Under the pieces are notes generated by a model that made no database searches, had not been told where the DNA came from, and saw only the letters and a program-made list of their open reading frames with translations. DNA of 64,000 nt. Origin: Leptospira sp. GIMC2001 (GTDB lineage Bacteria > Spirochaetota > Leptospiria > Leptospirales > Leptospiraceae). The stretch lies in contig NZ_CP115468.1 in the NCBI RefSeq assembly GCF_028462125.1, positions 1,020,001-1,084,000 of the forward strand. The letters are read 5' to 3'. Below, piece after piece: positions 1 to 8,684 of this stretch. The position numbers and the translations under genes were made by a program. Position 1 is the stretch's first letter. Every line of letters begins with the position of its first letter.

Positions 1-805
1 CCATCCCTTCACGAAGCATCGCTAGATTGATGCCAAAGGATGAGTTGGTTTTCTCTGTTCCACCGATGGATTGGAAAACCAGATCAACTGGAAATCCCTT
101 GTTAATTGCTTCAATGGTATTGGTTATATGGGTTAGAACACAGGATTGCGTAGGAATTGAATGTTTATGAATGATTCCGTCCATAAGTAGATTCAGATTG
201 CATACATTTTGAATATTGTCAGTTGCAGGATTAATTCCGATGACAGCATCCCCACTTGCATAATACAATCCATCTATTATAGATGCGAGAATGCCTTTGG
301 GATCATCAGTGGGATGATTGGGTTGCAATCTTGTCGAGAAGCGACCTTGCAATCCAATCGTATTTCTAAATTTTGTTACAACTTCTATTTTGGACGAGAC
401 AAGAATTAAATCTTGATTGCGCATAATTTTTGATACAGCGGCTGCAATTTCAGGTGTCACACCAGATTTGATTCTAGAAAAAAATTCAGTATCTGCTTCC
501 TCAGAAAGCAAAAGATCCCTAAAGCTTCCAATTGTTAGGTGAGATATTTCGGCAAATGCAGTTTTATTAAGACGGTCTTGTATAAGACGAGTTACTTCGT
601 CTTCGTCATATGGAATGATTTCTTTTTGTATAAATTCAGTTAGAGGGGTGTCAGCTAGTGCCATCATTGCTGCAACACGTTCTTCATCTGATTCTGCAGC
701 GACCCCAGCTAGTAAATCACCAGATCTCTTAGGACTAGCTTTAGCTAATAGTATTCCAAGATCTGGGAATAGATAGGTTTTGTGGCCAAGTATTGTTTTA
801 TACAT
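1..805 (-). CDS. eutB: Ethanolamine ammonia-lyase large subunit (partial, N-terminal 268 residues)
   Basis: Reading the reverse strand from the ATG at 805-803 gives an open frame to the window edge, so the 3' part is missing. The protein begins MYKTILGHKTYLFPDL and carries EutB landmarks: GDLLAGVAAESDEERVAAM, the stretch RLQPNHPTDDPKGILAS, DAVIGINPATDN and PVDLVFQSIGGTEKTNSSFG. EutB with EutC forms the adenosylcobalamin-dependent lyase that splits ethanolamine into acetaldehyde and ammonia. A strong ribosome site (GGAGGGG) lies just upstream. A TetR-type regulator gene ends 21 bp upstream on the same strand, so the two are probably cotranscribed. EutC would be expected beyond the left edge, which cannot be checked here. 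Confidence 0.93.
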   Translation of the reverse strand, partial: MYKTILGHKTYLFPDLGILLAKASPKRSGDLLAGVAAESDEERVAAMMALADTPLTEFIQKEIIPYDEDEVTRLIQDRLNKTAFAEISHLTIGSFRDLLLSEEADTEFFSRIKSGVTPEIAAAVSKIMRNQDLILVSSKIEVVTKFRNTIGLQGRFSTRLQPNHPTDDPKGILASIIDGLYYASGDAVIGINPATDNIQNVCNLNLLMDGIIHKHSIPTQSCVLTHITNTIEAINKGFPVDLVFQSIGGTEKTNSSFGINLAMLREGM

Positions 806-826
806 TGCCCCTCCAACCTAGAATTT

Positions 827-1447
827 TTAATCTTTTTGGTCGAGTAGAATTGCTTTGCTTCCAAAGTGAAGAAATTTCAAAAAATTATCTTCGATCTTGA
901 ACATGTCTTCTTTTGAAATTTTATTCTTAACCATTTCGACAAATATATTCATAAAGAATGCTATAAGATTTTTTACAAAAAATACGTGCGTCTCAAGGCT
1001 TTCCATATTATGGGTTTTCTTGAAGTAATCGACCTGTTTCATATTGAGTTCTGTGACTCTTTCAAGAACCTCTGTCAAAAAATTCTCATATATGGAACCA
1101 GATGATTTGAAAAGTAAAAGATCAAAAAGATCGCGATTTTCGTCCACATAGTCCAAGACTACATTGAATCGTCGTTTCAGAGTTTCATAAGTAAACTGTA
1201 GACGTTGTTCGAGATAGTCATCGCTAGAGATTAGGCTTATTCCTAATTCCGTGCCTTTGATTGCCGGTTCAACCAATACTTTTAATAGATCTTCTTTATT
1301 CTGGAAATAATTATAAATATTACTAGTTGATACATTGGCTTTTTTGGATATACGTCGCATGGATGATTTCTCAAATCCCACTCGAAGGAATTCTTCCTGT
1401 GCTGCTTGAAGTATACTTTTGCGTGTTGAGTCTTTGGGAGTCTGCAT
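827..1447 (-). CDS. TetR-family transcriptional regulator
   Basis: 206 residues, the usual TetR length. The N-terminal DNA-binding domain is clear: RKSILQAAQEEFLRVGFEKS, then the helix-turn-helix RRISKKANVSTSNIYNYFQN and KEDLLKVLVEP (about residues 9-56). The C-terminal two thirds is a helical ligand-binding and dimerisation domain without a recognisable specificity. The gene sits directly before eutB on the same strand, so it may respond to ethanolamine or a lipid-derived ligand and control itself together with the lyase. That is inferred from position only; no operator was identified. Confidence 0.9.
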   Translation of the reverse strand: MQTPKDSTRKSILQAAQEEFLRVGFEKSSMRRISKKANVSTSNIYNYFQNKEDLLKVLVEPAIKGTELGISLISSDDYLEQRLQFTYETLKRRFNVVLDYVDENRDLFDLLLFKSSGSIYENFLTEVLERVTELNMKQVDYFKKTHNMESLETHVFFVKNLIAFFMNIFVEMVKNKISKEDMFKIEDNFLKFLHFGSKAILLDQKD

Positions 1448-1521
1448 ATTGATACCTGAACAATGTTCTTAAAAAACAGGTTAGAAAAATTCATCAAATA
1501 TGGCAAACATGTTTTCTTAAA

Positions 1522-2778
1522 TCACATAGATGGCATAGTTTTCATGAGAACATTTTGTACTATAGGATAGATTCGAAAACTGCCCATAACAAGAGTATTC
1601 ACTTTATTATTGATATTTTCTTTTAAGCAATCAATAAGTTTTTGCTCACTATCTAGACTGTTTGCTTGGTGTTTAGTTGGTTTCTTGAATGGACTGTAGT
1701 CTAGAAAAAGTAGATTCGATACATTTTGAAGCGAAGAAATATTTTGGTAAATGCTGTCCGAGTCTTTATCGGGGAGACAGCCGACTATACAATCCCATTC
1801 TATATTTGAATAATTATTCTTTAAATCGTTCAAAGCGTTCATGCAAGCACGCGGATTGTGTCCTGTATCGTAAATAATCAAAGGATTATCATTCAGTTTT
1901 TCTAATCTAGCTTGAGGTGGAGTTATTTGTCTGAAATCGGTAGCCGGTTTATCTATTTTGAATTCAATAATCTTTACCTTATATAGAATATCCAAGATGA
2001 AAATCGCCATTTCAAAATATAGATGTAGATAATTGAATTCTGGTTTCTGCTCTGAATGCATATAGGAATAAAAATAAACAGGTATTGATAATTTCTCTGT
2101 GAATTGCAAGATTTCATTTTTCAATTCAGTTGAGTTTGGATCTAAGCAGAATAAGATTTTGGTATTTTCTCTGATGATTCCGAGTTTTTCTTTTAGAATA
2201 GTAACCTCATCTTTGCCTAAAATTTCTGTGTGATCAAGATCAATTTTTGTAAGAACAACGATTTCTGCATTCATCAATTTGGTTGCATCTAATCTTCCAC
2301 CGAGTCCAGCTTCATAGATTTCAAAATCACAGCTCTGTCTATTAAAGTATAATTTGCTAAATAAAGTAAAAATTTCAAAATAAGAAAAGTTCTGTAAATA
2401 TTCTAAATTCCCATTTTCTTCGCATAATTCTATCAAAATGTCATCTAATTCTGATTCTACGGCATTTTTGGAATTGATTCGAATTCTTTCTAGGGGTGTG
2501 ATCAAATGTGGAGAGGTATACAATCCTACTTTGCCATATTTCTGAAGTAATTCGCTAAGGTAGTGAGCTAGTGATCCTTTTCCATTGGTTCCTACAATAG
2601 AAATTTTTAATTTACTTGTGTGAGGTTTTTGGAATTTTTCCATACAGCCTTGAAAAGGATCAAGACTATAAGCATGGAATCGATTGAAATTTCTAGATTT
2701 TTCTGGATTTGTTAAACGATTTATAAAATCCAAGAATTTTATGCAGTCATTATCAGAATTGAAATTATCTGGATTCAT
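1522..2778 (-). CDS. folC: Bifunctional folylpolyglutamate synthase / dihydrofolate synthase
   Basis: 418 residues, normal for FolC. It adds glutamate to dihydropteroate and to folates using ATP, in the cytoplasm. The Mur-ligase-type P-loop is SIVGTNGKGSLAHYLSELL (about residues 61-79), followed by the family signature YTSPHLITPLERIRIN. The acidic and basic motifs EAGLGGRLDATKLM and LTKIDLDHTEILG, and the C-terminal-domain motif IYDTGHNPRA, are all present. Its start codon overlaps the aroE stop as ATGA, implying translational coupling between folate and shikimate synthesis, which are metabolically linked through chorismate. The start at 2778 is fixed by this overlap. Confidence 0.93.
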   Translation of the reverse strand: MNPDNFNSDNDCIKFLDFINRLTNPEKSRNFNRFHAYSLDPFQGCMEKFQKPHTSKLKISIVGTNGKGSLAHYLSELLQKYGKVGLYTSPHLITPLERIRINSKNAVESELDDILIELCEENGNLEYLQNFSYFEIFTLFSKLYFNRQSCDFEIYEAGLGGRLDATKLMNAEIVVLTKIDLDHTEILGKDEVTILKEKLGIIRENTKILFCLDPNSTELKNEILQFTEKLSIPVYFYSYMHSEQKPEFNYLHLYFEMAIFILDILYKVKIIEFKIDKPATDFRQITPPQARLEKLNDNPLIIYDTGHNPRACMNALNDLKNNYSNIEWDCIVGCLPDKDSDSIYQNISSLQNVSNLLFLDYSPFKKPTKHQANSLDSEQKLIDCLKENINNKVNTLVMGSFRIYPIVQNVLMKTMPSM

Positions 2779-3710
2779 TTTTGAAGATTTTTGATTAATC
2801 TTTGCTTCGATTTACGGATATCTTTTTTTGTTGGACTAACGCCTGTAAATAGTTCGAATTGTCTCATACCTTGATAGAGCAACATATCCAATCCATAGAT
2901 AATTTTTGCAGATTTCTTTTTTGCAGCTATGAGAAGATTCGTTTTTTTCGGATTGTAGACTATGTCGAACACTGTCATCGAAGAATGAATGCAATTATTG
3001 GGAATGATATTTTCAATTGAATTGTTTTTCATGCCAGCAGGTGTCGTATGAATGAGTAATTTAACATTGTCTAGACTATTGGGTTCGATTTTTTCTAGTG
3101 GAATGAAATCGATAAGCAAATGCGAGAACTTTCTTAAATCTTGAATTAGATTCTCAGCTTTAATAGGATCACGACCTGCTATAAAGATTTTTTTTTGGAT
3201 AATTCCTTTATCAATACTTGATCCATTCATATCAGGTTTGGATTTTTGCATCATATAGTCGAGAATTGCAAAAGCTATTCCGCGAGCACTGCCGCCATAT
3301 CCTAATATTAGAATATCTCCAGATTCTGATTGCTCAACAAGTTTGGGATTTTTATTCAGTATGGATTCTAAAGCACCAATTCCATCTGTATTGTATGCAA
3401 CGATTCCCTTGTCTGTAAATAGTAAAGTATTAGCAGCACCCATCCTTTCAGCTGTTGGATCAAGTATATCAGCGATTTGATAGGCCCATTCTTTATAGGG
3501 AATCGTAACTGACAGCCCGCGCAATCCATAGCGATTGAGTGTAAGCAATTCATCCTTCGTTGGATTCTCAATTGGGAAAACCATATAGACTCTATTCATT
3601 CGATGATCTTGGAATAGTCCATTGTGGAGAACAGGTGATAGAGTGTGAGACAGTGGATTGCCAATAATTCCAAAAATTTCTGTCTCATTTGAAAATCTAA
3701 GATTATTCAT
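2775..3710 (-). CDS. aroE: Shikimate dehydrogenase
   Basis: 311 residues, slightly longer than typical AroE (270-290). It reduces 3-dehydroshikimate to shikimate with NADPH in the aromatic amino acid pathway. Shikimate-site motifs are present in order: IGNPLSHTLSPVLHN, TIPYKEWA with the catalytic Lys, GAANTLLF, and YNTDGIGA with the catalytic Asp. The NADP-binding loop is ILGYGGSARGIAFAI. Near the C-terminus GLDMLLYQGMRQFELFTG matches the family helix. About 20 extra residues lie in the nucleotide domain (around QKSKPDMNGSSIDKG). The gene overlaps folC by 4 bp. Confidence 0.93.
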   Translation of the reverse strand: MNNLRFSNETEIFGIIGNPLSHTLSPVLHNGLFQDHRMNRVYMVFPIENPTKDELLTLNRYGLRGLSVTIPYKEWAYQIADILDPTAERMGAANTLLFTDKGIVAYNTDGIGALESILNKNPKLVEQSESGDILILGYGGSARGIAFAILDYMMQKSKPDMNGSSIDKGIIQKKIFIAGRDPIKAENLIQDLRKFSHLLIDFIPLEKIEPNSLDNVKLLIHTTPAGMKNNSIENIIPNNCIHSSMTVFDIVYNPKKTNLLIAAKKKSAKIIYGLDMLLYQGMRQFELFTGVSPTKKDIRKSKQRLIKNLQK

Positions 3711-3768
3711 AGTTTAAAATAATAGACTCCAGATGGAAATCTCATAGGATAGTAAAAAAAAGAGAAAT

Positions 3769-4122
3769 ATGGCAAATTACTATTTTCCACCTCTGGGGGC
3801 TCCGTCGGCACCCTGGACAACTTTGGTCGATATCGTGTTCTTTCTAGGTGCATCTGCAGTAATGGCATGGTACTATTACTATTTTCTAAAAAAAGATCTC
3901 TTGGGTAAGTTTTGGGGAGCTATGCTCGTTGCAGCAGTTGGTTCTCTAATTGTTTTTGCCCTTTTTCAGACTTTTATTAGAGATATCATCATGTGGCTCA
4001 TGTCACCGAAGATAGGTTCAACTCAACTCTCGAATGTAAACTTGATCGCCATTTTTATTGGGGGCTTTCTTGCTCTCTATATCATGAATCGAATCAACCA
4101 CAACAAGGAGAGACGAGGCTAG
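3769..4122 (+). CDS. Small integral membrane protein, unknown function
   Basis: 117 residues with three hydrophobic segments: VDIVFFLGASAVMAWYYYYF, then WGAMLVAAVGSLIVFALFQ, then NLIAIFIGGFLALYIMN. The start ATG follows an AGAGAAAT ribosome site. The gly-rich segments and the basic end (NRINHNKERRG) faintly recall the GlsB/YeaQ transglycosylase-associated fold, but similarity is too weak for a call. It faces the glycosyltransferase gene and their 3' ends overlap by 105 bp, so about 35 of its residues are encoded antisense to that gene's tail. Confidence 0.75.
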   Translation: MANYYFPPLGAPSAPWTTLVDIVFFLGASAVMAWYYYYFLKKDLLGKFWGAMLVAAVGSLIVFALFQTFIRDIIMWLMSPKIGSTQLSNVNLIAIFIGGFLALYIMNRINHNKERRG

Positions 4123-4878
4123 CTCCTTGTCTCTTTCTAGTTCGAAGAGTTTTGTATACTTAAGAAAGTTATAATACGATCCCAAGATCGCAATCACAAG
4201 ACCTGGTTTACCGTCCAAAAATCCTAATCTAAATATATACATCCAGATCAATTTGAATAGGGATTTACCTATCGCTTTGGTGAGTCCTGACCTTTTGCCT
4301 TGCTTGAATTTTTCTATGGCAAAAAGTGTCGAATAATGATTGATAAAGATTAAATGATCGGATAAGGATTTATAAGAGAAATGATACAACGGTTTTTTGA
4401 GTTCTCGAATATGACCGGAGATCTGAACTGTTTCATGAACAAGAAATCCAGCAAAACGACCTTGGTCGCGTCGAAACAAACGAACCTGCCGATTGGGATA
4501 CCAACCTCCATGGCGAATCCATTGACCTAAATAGTAAGTCATTCTTGGAATCGCAAAGCCATTGGCATTTTTTCTATCTTCTTCCGTTAAAGAAATAATT
4601 TCTTGAATCAGTTCTTCGCTTGGAACTTCATCAGCATCCAAAGCTAGAACCCAATCATTCTGCGCTAAAGTTAAGGCATAGTTCTTTTGATTTACATAAT
4701 TGTCGAATGGACGAAATGAAACTTTCGCTTTGTAGCTTCTTGCTATTTCTAAAGTACGATCGTTGGATCCTGAATCAACAATGATTATCTCAGATGCGAA
4801 TCCTAATTTGGAAATACATTTTTCTAAATTATCTTCTTCATTGAGTGTGATGATGCAAACAGAAATTGGAAAGGGCAT
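4018..4878 (-). CDS. Family 2 glycosyltransferase (WaaE/KdtX-like)
   Basis: 286 residues. It begins with the GT2 fold ISVCIITLNEEDNLEKCI, then EIIIVDSGSNDRTLEIA, and the metal-binding region WVLALDADEVPSEEL (about residues 76-90). The sequence GWYPNRQVRLFRR and the later VHETVQISGHIRELKKPLYH are typical of the lipopolysaccharide-core beta-glucosyltransferase WaaE/KdtX group, as is the C-terminal FLKYTKLFELE. It probably transfers a sugar to a lipid A core or other envelope glycan at the cytoplasmic membrane. The sugar and acceptor are unknown. The final 35 or so residues are hydrophilic and overlap the opposing gene. Confidence 0.85.
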   Translation of the reverse strand: MPFPISVCIITLNEEDNLEKCISKLGFASEIIIVDSGSNDRTLEIARSYKAKVSFRPFDNYVNQKNYALTLAQNDWVLALDADEVPSEELIQEIISLTEEDRKNANGFAIPRMTYYLGQWIRHGGWYPNRQVRLFRRDQGRFAGFLVHETVQISGHIRELKKPLYHFSYKSLSDHLIFINHYSTLFAIEKFKQGKRSGLTKAIGKSLFKLIWMYIFRLGFLDGKPGLVIAILGSYYNFLKYTKLFELERDKELASSLLVVVDSIHDIESKKAPNKNGDQVYIRELS

Positions 4879-4884
4879 GTAAAG

Positions 4885-5565
4885 TTAAACTTTTCTCTTA
4901 CTTTTGAATCCCGGTGTCAGTGGTATCTCCAATCTTGCAGTGGTCGTCTCATCTCCAATAATAATTCTAAAAAAATTAGGATCAATTCCTTCGCCTTTTA
5001 GCATGATTAGAATGAGAGCGAGCCCAAGTCCTGCACCCTCTGCATTGTCAGCGTTGTCCATATAGAATTGGGCGATATCATCGTATGCCATACCTTTTTC
5101 TAATTTCTCGCGTATGGATTTCTCTTCCTGTTTAGCAATGGGAGTGTTGTTGATCACTTCAACGGTAATTCCGTCAGCACTGTAGCTGAAATTTATAAGG
5201 CAATAGTATCCTTTTTTCTTAGATTTTAAACCATATTCATCGGACATTGCTTCGCTGAAAGATTGTTTATATTCCTGAAGACCTTTGTAGTAATCGTCTC
5301 CATTGGAGATATCGTAACCTCTTTCTTCAAAAAAAATCCTTTTTTGATTTGCTTTGCATGCATTGATAGCAAGTTCTTTTATTATGGTATATAGAGTAGG
5401 CACGAGGGTAGCATATGTAAGTTTGTCCAAAATGAGCTCTATTGCTTTTTGGATATTCTCTTCAACGCTTTTAGAAACCTTATGTGTCTTGAGAGCGAGA
5501 ATTTTACCATTCTCAATCGTCAATTTTATATGGTCGGAGATTTCTTTGGTTTCCTTATTTCCCAT
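4885..5565 (-). CDS. Stand-alone GHKL (histidine-kinase-type) ATPase domain protein
   Basis: 226 residues with no dimerisation/phosphoacceptor His domain. The N box is TIIKELAINACKANQKRIFF (about residues 61-80) and the G box is NADNAEGAGLGLALILIMLKG. This makes it an ATP-binding protein of the GHKL group, comparable to anti-sigma kinases or a detached kinase catalytic domain. It may act on a STAS-type or receiver partner; none is adjacent. GGAG lies ahead of the ATG at 5565. The start codon shares a CATG palindrome with the divergent gene at 5564. The glycosyltransferase gene follows 6 bp downstream, so the two are probably cotranscribed. Confidence 0.8.
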   Translation of the reverse strand: MGNKETKEISDHIKLTIENGKILALKTHKVSKSVEENIQKAIELILDKLTYATLVPTLYTIIKELAINACKANQKRIFFEERGYDISNGDDYYKGLQEYKQSFSEAMSDEYGLKSKKKGYYCLINFSYSADGITVEVINNTPIAKQEEKSIREKLEKGMAYDDIAQFYMDNADNAEGAGLGLALILIMLKGEGIDPNFFRIIIGDETTTARLEIPLTPGFKSKRKV

Positions 5566-7030
5566 GCGCTTTTCTCCAGCCTATAGTTTCAAAAAATCGA
5601 GGAAAAAAAACCTTTTTTTCATATTGCTGTACTTTTTTTCCTATTCTGTAACATTTGCCAAACCCATCATTGTAGCTCCTGTTCGAATATGGGACTCCGA
5701 AAAACAGATATTCTCTGAACAAAAACAAATAACGATAGATCGAGGTAAAATTTTGAAAATTCAAAATTTTGCCTTACCAAAAATACCAGTCCAAGCGCAA
5801 TCCAAGCCAAGTTATTACGCCTTGCCCGGTTTTTGTGATGCTTATGTCACGCTTGGTGTCAATCCTTGGGGTGATCAGGCAAGCGTTGATTCTTTGAAGC
5901 TTGCACTCCAGTCCTTTGTAAGTCATGGTTTCACAAATGTAATGTCTGTTGCAGATGGTAAATGGGTTGAAAAAGCAAAATCCAATGTAGACAAAAGTCT
6001 CTGGAAAGGACCGAATCTTCATCTATCAAGACAACCCATTGTTCCAGAATCCGAAGAATCCATACCGGACGGTTTGTACAAAATCATTCGAAGTGATGAA
6101 GACATGAGATCCTATCTGCAAGCAAAGACTTCCTTTAAGACGCATATTTTCCAAAGAGATTTGGGCGGATACATTCCTGATATTCGCTTTCTCTATAAAT
6201 TAAAAACGGAAAATAAAATTGGAGATGATTGGATCATTCATACTTTTGCAGATCCGCTCTCCACCCAAGAAGCAATTGCCACTGGTTGGGATGCAATTTA
6301 TCATCCGATCAATGGAGATTTTACATCAGTTCAGCTAAGAAAAGTTAAATGGTCGCCTCTCATGTCCGTTTACTACTACCAGTCAAGTCTGTCTCAAAAG
6401 TCATGGGCGCATGAATACTCCGAATACAAAAAGATCAGTCCTTTTTTTAAAGTGCATTATTCGGAAGTATCGAAAGAAATTTCCGAATCTTTGATTCAGT
6501 CTGATGAGAAGAATATCCAAGCAAAAAAAGAATTTGAAACTTACAGGACTCAATTTCTTTCCAGAGAGTTTATGAAAAACAATCTTATCTTTGGATCAGG
6601 TGCCGGGCATCCGCTTGTCTATCCGGGTGCCGGAGCTTACAGAGAAATAAAAATCTGGGAAGATGTATTTCGCTCTTGGGACAAAAATACTTTGAATTCT
6701 GAATCGGAAGGTGGTAACGAATCATCCGATGGGAAAAAATCTGGGTTTATGGATTCTCTAAGAAGATTGTTTGGTTTAGAAAAATCCGTAGAAACAATTG
6801 CAATACCTAAAAAAGATTCTGGAAAAATCCCCGATCATAGAAAATACTATCTTAAAGCCATTACAGAGAATACTTGCCGATTTCTCCAAGCTGGGCACCT
6901 AGGTAAAATTGGTGAAGGACTCGAGGCAAATTTGATTCTCTATGAAAGAAATCCATTGTCAGATTCGGAAGGAATTATGAAGCCTTCTGTCGTTTATGTT
7001 CAAGGTAGATCGCATTCAGTACAAAAATAA
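5564..7030 (+). CDS. Exported amidohydrolase-like protein lacking metal ligands
   Basis: 488 residues from the ATG at 5564. This start gives a good signal peptide (basic KKSRKK, hydrophobic NLFFILLYFFSYSVTFA, then KPIIVAP); longer versions run into the divergent gene and lose it. The fold is that of imidazolonepropionase-like amidohydrolases: N-terminal beta part, then YALPGFCDAYVTLG where active enzymes have LPGF-D-H-x-H, then HTFADPLSTQEAIATGWDAI, GSGAGHPL where active enzymes have an Asp, and the typical end IGEGLEANLILYERNPLSD. The H-x-H pair and the late Asp are gone, so it is probably a pseudoenzyme, perhaps a periplasmic binding or scaffold protein. An Asp/Ser/Gly-rich insert lies around residues 378-400. 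Confidence 0.75.
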   Translation: MRFSPAYSFKKSRKKNLFFILLYFFSYSVTFAKPIIVAPVRIWDSEKQIFSEQKQITIDRGKILKIQNFALPKIPVQAQSKPSYYALPGFCDAYVTLGVNPWGDQASVDSLKLALQSFVSHGFTNVMSVADGKWVEKAKSNVDKSLWKGPNLHLSRQPIVPESEESIPDGLYKIIRSDEDMRSYLQAKTSFKTHIFQRDLGGYIPDIRFLYKLKTENKIGDDWIIHTFADPLSTQEAIATGWDAIYHPINGDFTSVQLRKVKWSPLMSVYYYQSSLSQKSWAHEYSEYKKISPFFKVHYSEVSKEISESLIQSDEKNIQAKKEFETYRTQFLSREFMKNNLIFGSGAGHPLVYPGAGAYREIKIWEDVFRSWDKNTLNSESEGGNESSDGKKSGFMDSLRRLFGLEKSVETIAIPKKDSGKIPDHRKYYLKAITENTCRFLQAGHLGKIGEGLEANLILYERNPLSDSEGIMKPSVVYVQGRSHSVQK

Positions 7031-7050
7031 AAATATAGGGTGAGTATAGT

Positions 7051-8181
7051 ATGGAAGATTTTGCTGCATTATTAGAAGAAAGTTTAAAAAAAAGAAAGAA
7101 TATCGAGCCTGGATCGCAGCATATTGCGAAGATTACAAGAAAGGCTAAGGACTTTGTCTTTATTCAAACTATCCAAGAGAAAATCCGCGGTGTTGTTGCT
7201 GCTGAAGAATTCGTAGGTCTCGAAAAGGAAGTTGAACCAGGAGCAGAGATTCAAGTTTTCTTTCTCGAAGAATCTTCAGGCGACTACCTTTTCACCTATT
7301 GCTTGCAAGGTGATGAGATTACTGCTAGCCGAATGGAATTATCTATTACCAATGATCTTCCTATTCTCGGTCAAGTTGGAGCCAACGTCAACGGTGGATG
7401 GGAAGTTAAATTAGGGGATCATACTGGTTTTTGCCCTGCATCTCAATTCGAGCCAATTTATAAAGGAGAAGATCTCCAAGGCAAAAAGTTTCGTTTCGTA
7501 GTAACCGATCTTGATAAAAAAAGAATACTACTCTCTCAGCGAAAGATTGCTGACAAAGAAAAGGAAGCTCGCAAAGAAATTTTAAAATCAGAATGGAAGG
7601 TTGGTTCTTTTGTAACTGTAACAGTTTCATCTATACAAAAATCTGGAATCCAAGCAAACTTAGAAGGTCTGTCAGCATTTATTCCAGCGACTGAAGCAAC
7701 TTATTCTAGAAATGTGAATCTCGAAACTCAATTCAATTTAGGTCAGACTCTAAAAGCCAAAATTCTAGAATTGGATTGGACATCGAACCGAATCATCTTG
7801 AGTGTTAAAGATTTTCTCAAAGATCCTTGGTCTCTAAGACTTCCATTTAAAGAAGGGGATATTCTTGAAGGAACAGTAGACTCAATCAAACCATTTGGAC
7901 TTTTTGTGAAACTAACAGATGAATTCCATGGTCTTGTTCCCAATCGAGAAACAGGAACTACGCCTAAGCAAAGTTTGGCGACCGAGTTCTCACCAGGTAA
8001 AAAAGTCAAAGTATTTGTAATGGAAGTCAATCCCGAGAAAAGACAGATTTCCCTTTCGATCGGACGAGCTAAAGATACAGAAGAAAGAATGGAATTCCAG
8101 AAATATTTGGTAAGTGATGAAGAATCTCATTCTACTTCGTCTTTTGGTCTACTTCTAAAAAAATCTCTAGAAAAGAAATAG
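7051..8181 (+). CDS. S1-domain RNA-binding protein (four S1-like domains)
   Basis: 376 residues made of successive OB-fold S1 repeats. The first two are divergent (about 15-90 and 100-175, the second ending DLDKKRILLSQRKIA). The third (about 190-265) has GSFVTVTVSSIQKSGIQANL and ELDWTSNRIILSVKDF. The fourth (about 270-345) has GDILEGTVDSIKPFGLFVKL and EVNPEKRQISLSIGRA. The family includes ribosomal protein S1 and its shorter relatives, which bind single-stranded mRNA. The length is well below a full six-domain S1, so this is more likely an accessory S1-like protein than RpsA. trmL follows after 8 bp. Confidence 0.85.
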   Translation: MEDFAALLEESLKKRKNIEPGSQHIAKITRKAKDFVFIQTIQEKIRGVVAAEEFVGLEKEVEPGAEIQVFFLEESSGDYLFTYCLQGDEITASRMELSITNDLPILGQVGANVNGGWEVKLGDHTGFCPASQFEPIYKGEDLQGKKFRFVVTDLDKKRILLSQRKIADKEKEARKEILKSEWKVGSFVTVTVSSIQKSGIQANLEGLSAFIPATEATYSRNVNLETQFNLGQTLKAKILELDWTSNRIILSVKDFLKDPWSLRLPFKEGDILEGTVDSIKPFGLFVKLTDEFHGLVPNRETGTTPKQSLATEFSPGKKVKVFVMEVNPEKRQISLSIGRAKDTEERMEFQKYLVSDEESHSTSSFGLLLKKSLEKK

Positions 8182-8189
8182 TTCTAAGT

Positions 8190-8657
8190 ATGGAAGTCGC
8201 TCTTTTTCGTCCCGAAATACCACCAAATACGGGTAATATTGGGCGCTTATGTGTCAATGCCGAAGTGCCATTGGGAATTATTGGTGAGCCTTCCTTCGAT
8301 CTAAGCGTAAAATCTGCACGGAGAGCGGGCCTTGATTACTGGGAGCATCTCACACTGCGCAGATATGTCGATTGGCAAGAATTTACTTCAGATGATTCGG
8401 ATCGAATTTTTCTAATATCAAAATTTGGTACAAAGTGTTATTCTGAAGTAGAATATTCTAAACGAGATCGTTTTGTTTTTGGACGTGAAACCAGTGGTTT
8501 GCCTGAAGAAATTATGGAATCTATGCCAAAAGATAGAATCATTTATATTCCTATGGCTTCTGTTTCTCGTTCAATCAATCTATCTAACGCAGTTGCAATT
8601 ATTTTGTATGAAGCACTGCGTCAAACCAACGCATGGCAAGAATTTCCCTTGCCATGA
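8190..8657 (+). CDS. trmL: tRNA (cytidine/uridine-34-2'-O)-methyltransferase
   Basis: 155 residues, the exact length class of TrmL. This SPOUT-fold enzyme methylates the wobble ribose of certain leucine tRNAs with S-adenosylmethionine. The N-terminal motif ALFRPEIPPNTGNIGRLC, the middle motif FGRETSGLPEEIME, and the C-terminal trefoil-knot motif RSINLSNAVAIILYEALRQ are all present. It lies 8 bp after the S1-domain gene and 27 bp before the anti-sigma-type kinase, within a rightward run ending at uvrB. No strong ribosome site is visible, which suggests coupling to the preceding gene. Confidence 0.93.
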   Translation: MEVALFRPEIPPNTGNIGRLCVNAEVPLGIIGEPSFDLSVKSARRAGLDYWEHLTLRRYVDWQEFTSDDSDRIFLISKFGTKCYSEVEYSKRDRFVFGRETSGLPEEIMESMPKDRIIYIPMASVSRSINLSNAVAIILYEALRQTNAWQEFPLP

Positions 8658-8684
8658 ATCTACGATTCCCTATATTTGGAATGA

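Noticed and set aside
5354..5563. N-terminal extension of the amidohydrolase-like protein
   Set aside because: It is read entirely antisense to the GHKL ATPase gene and would bury the signal peptide; the ATG at 5564 is better.
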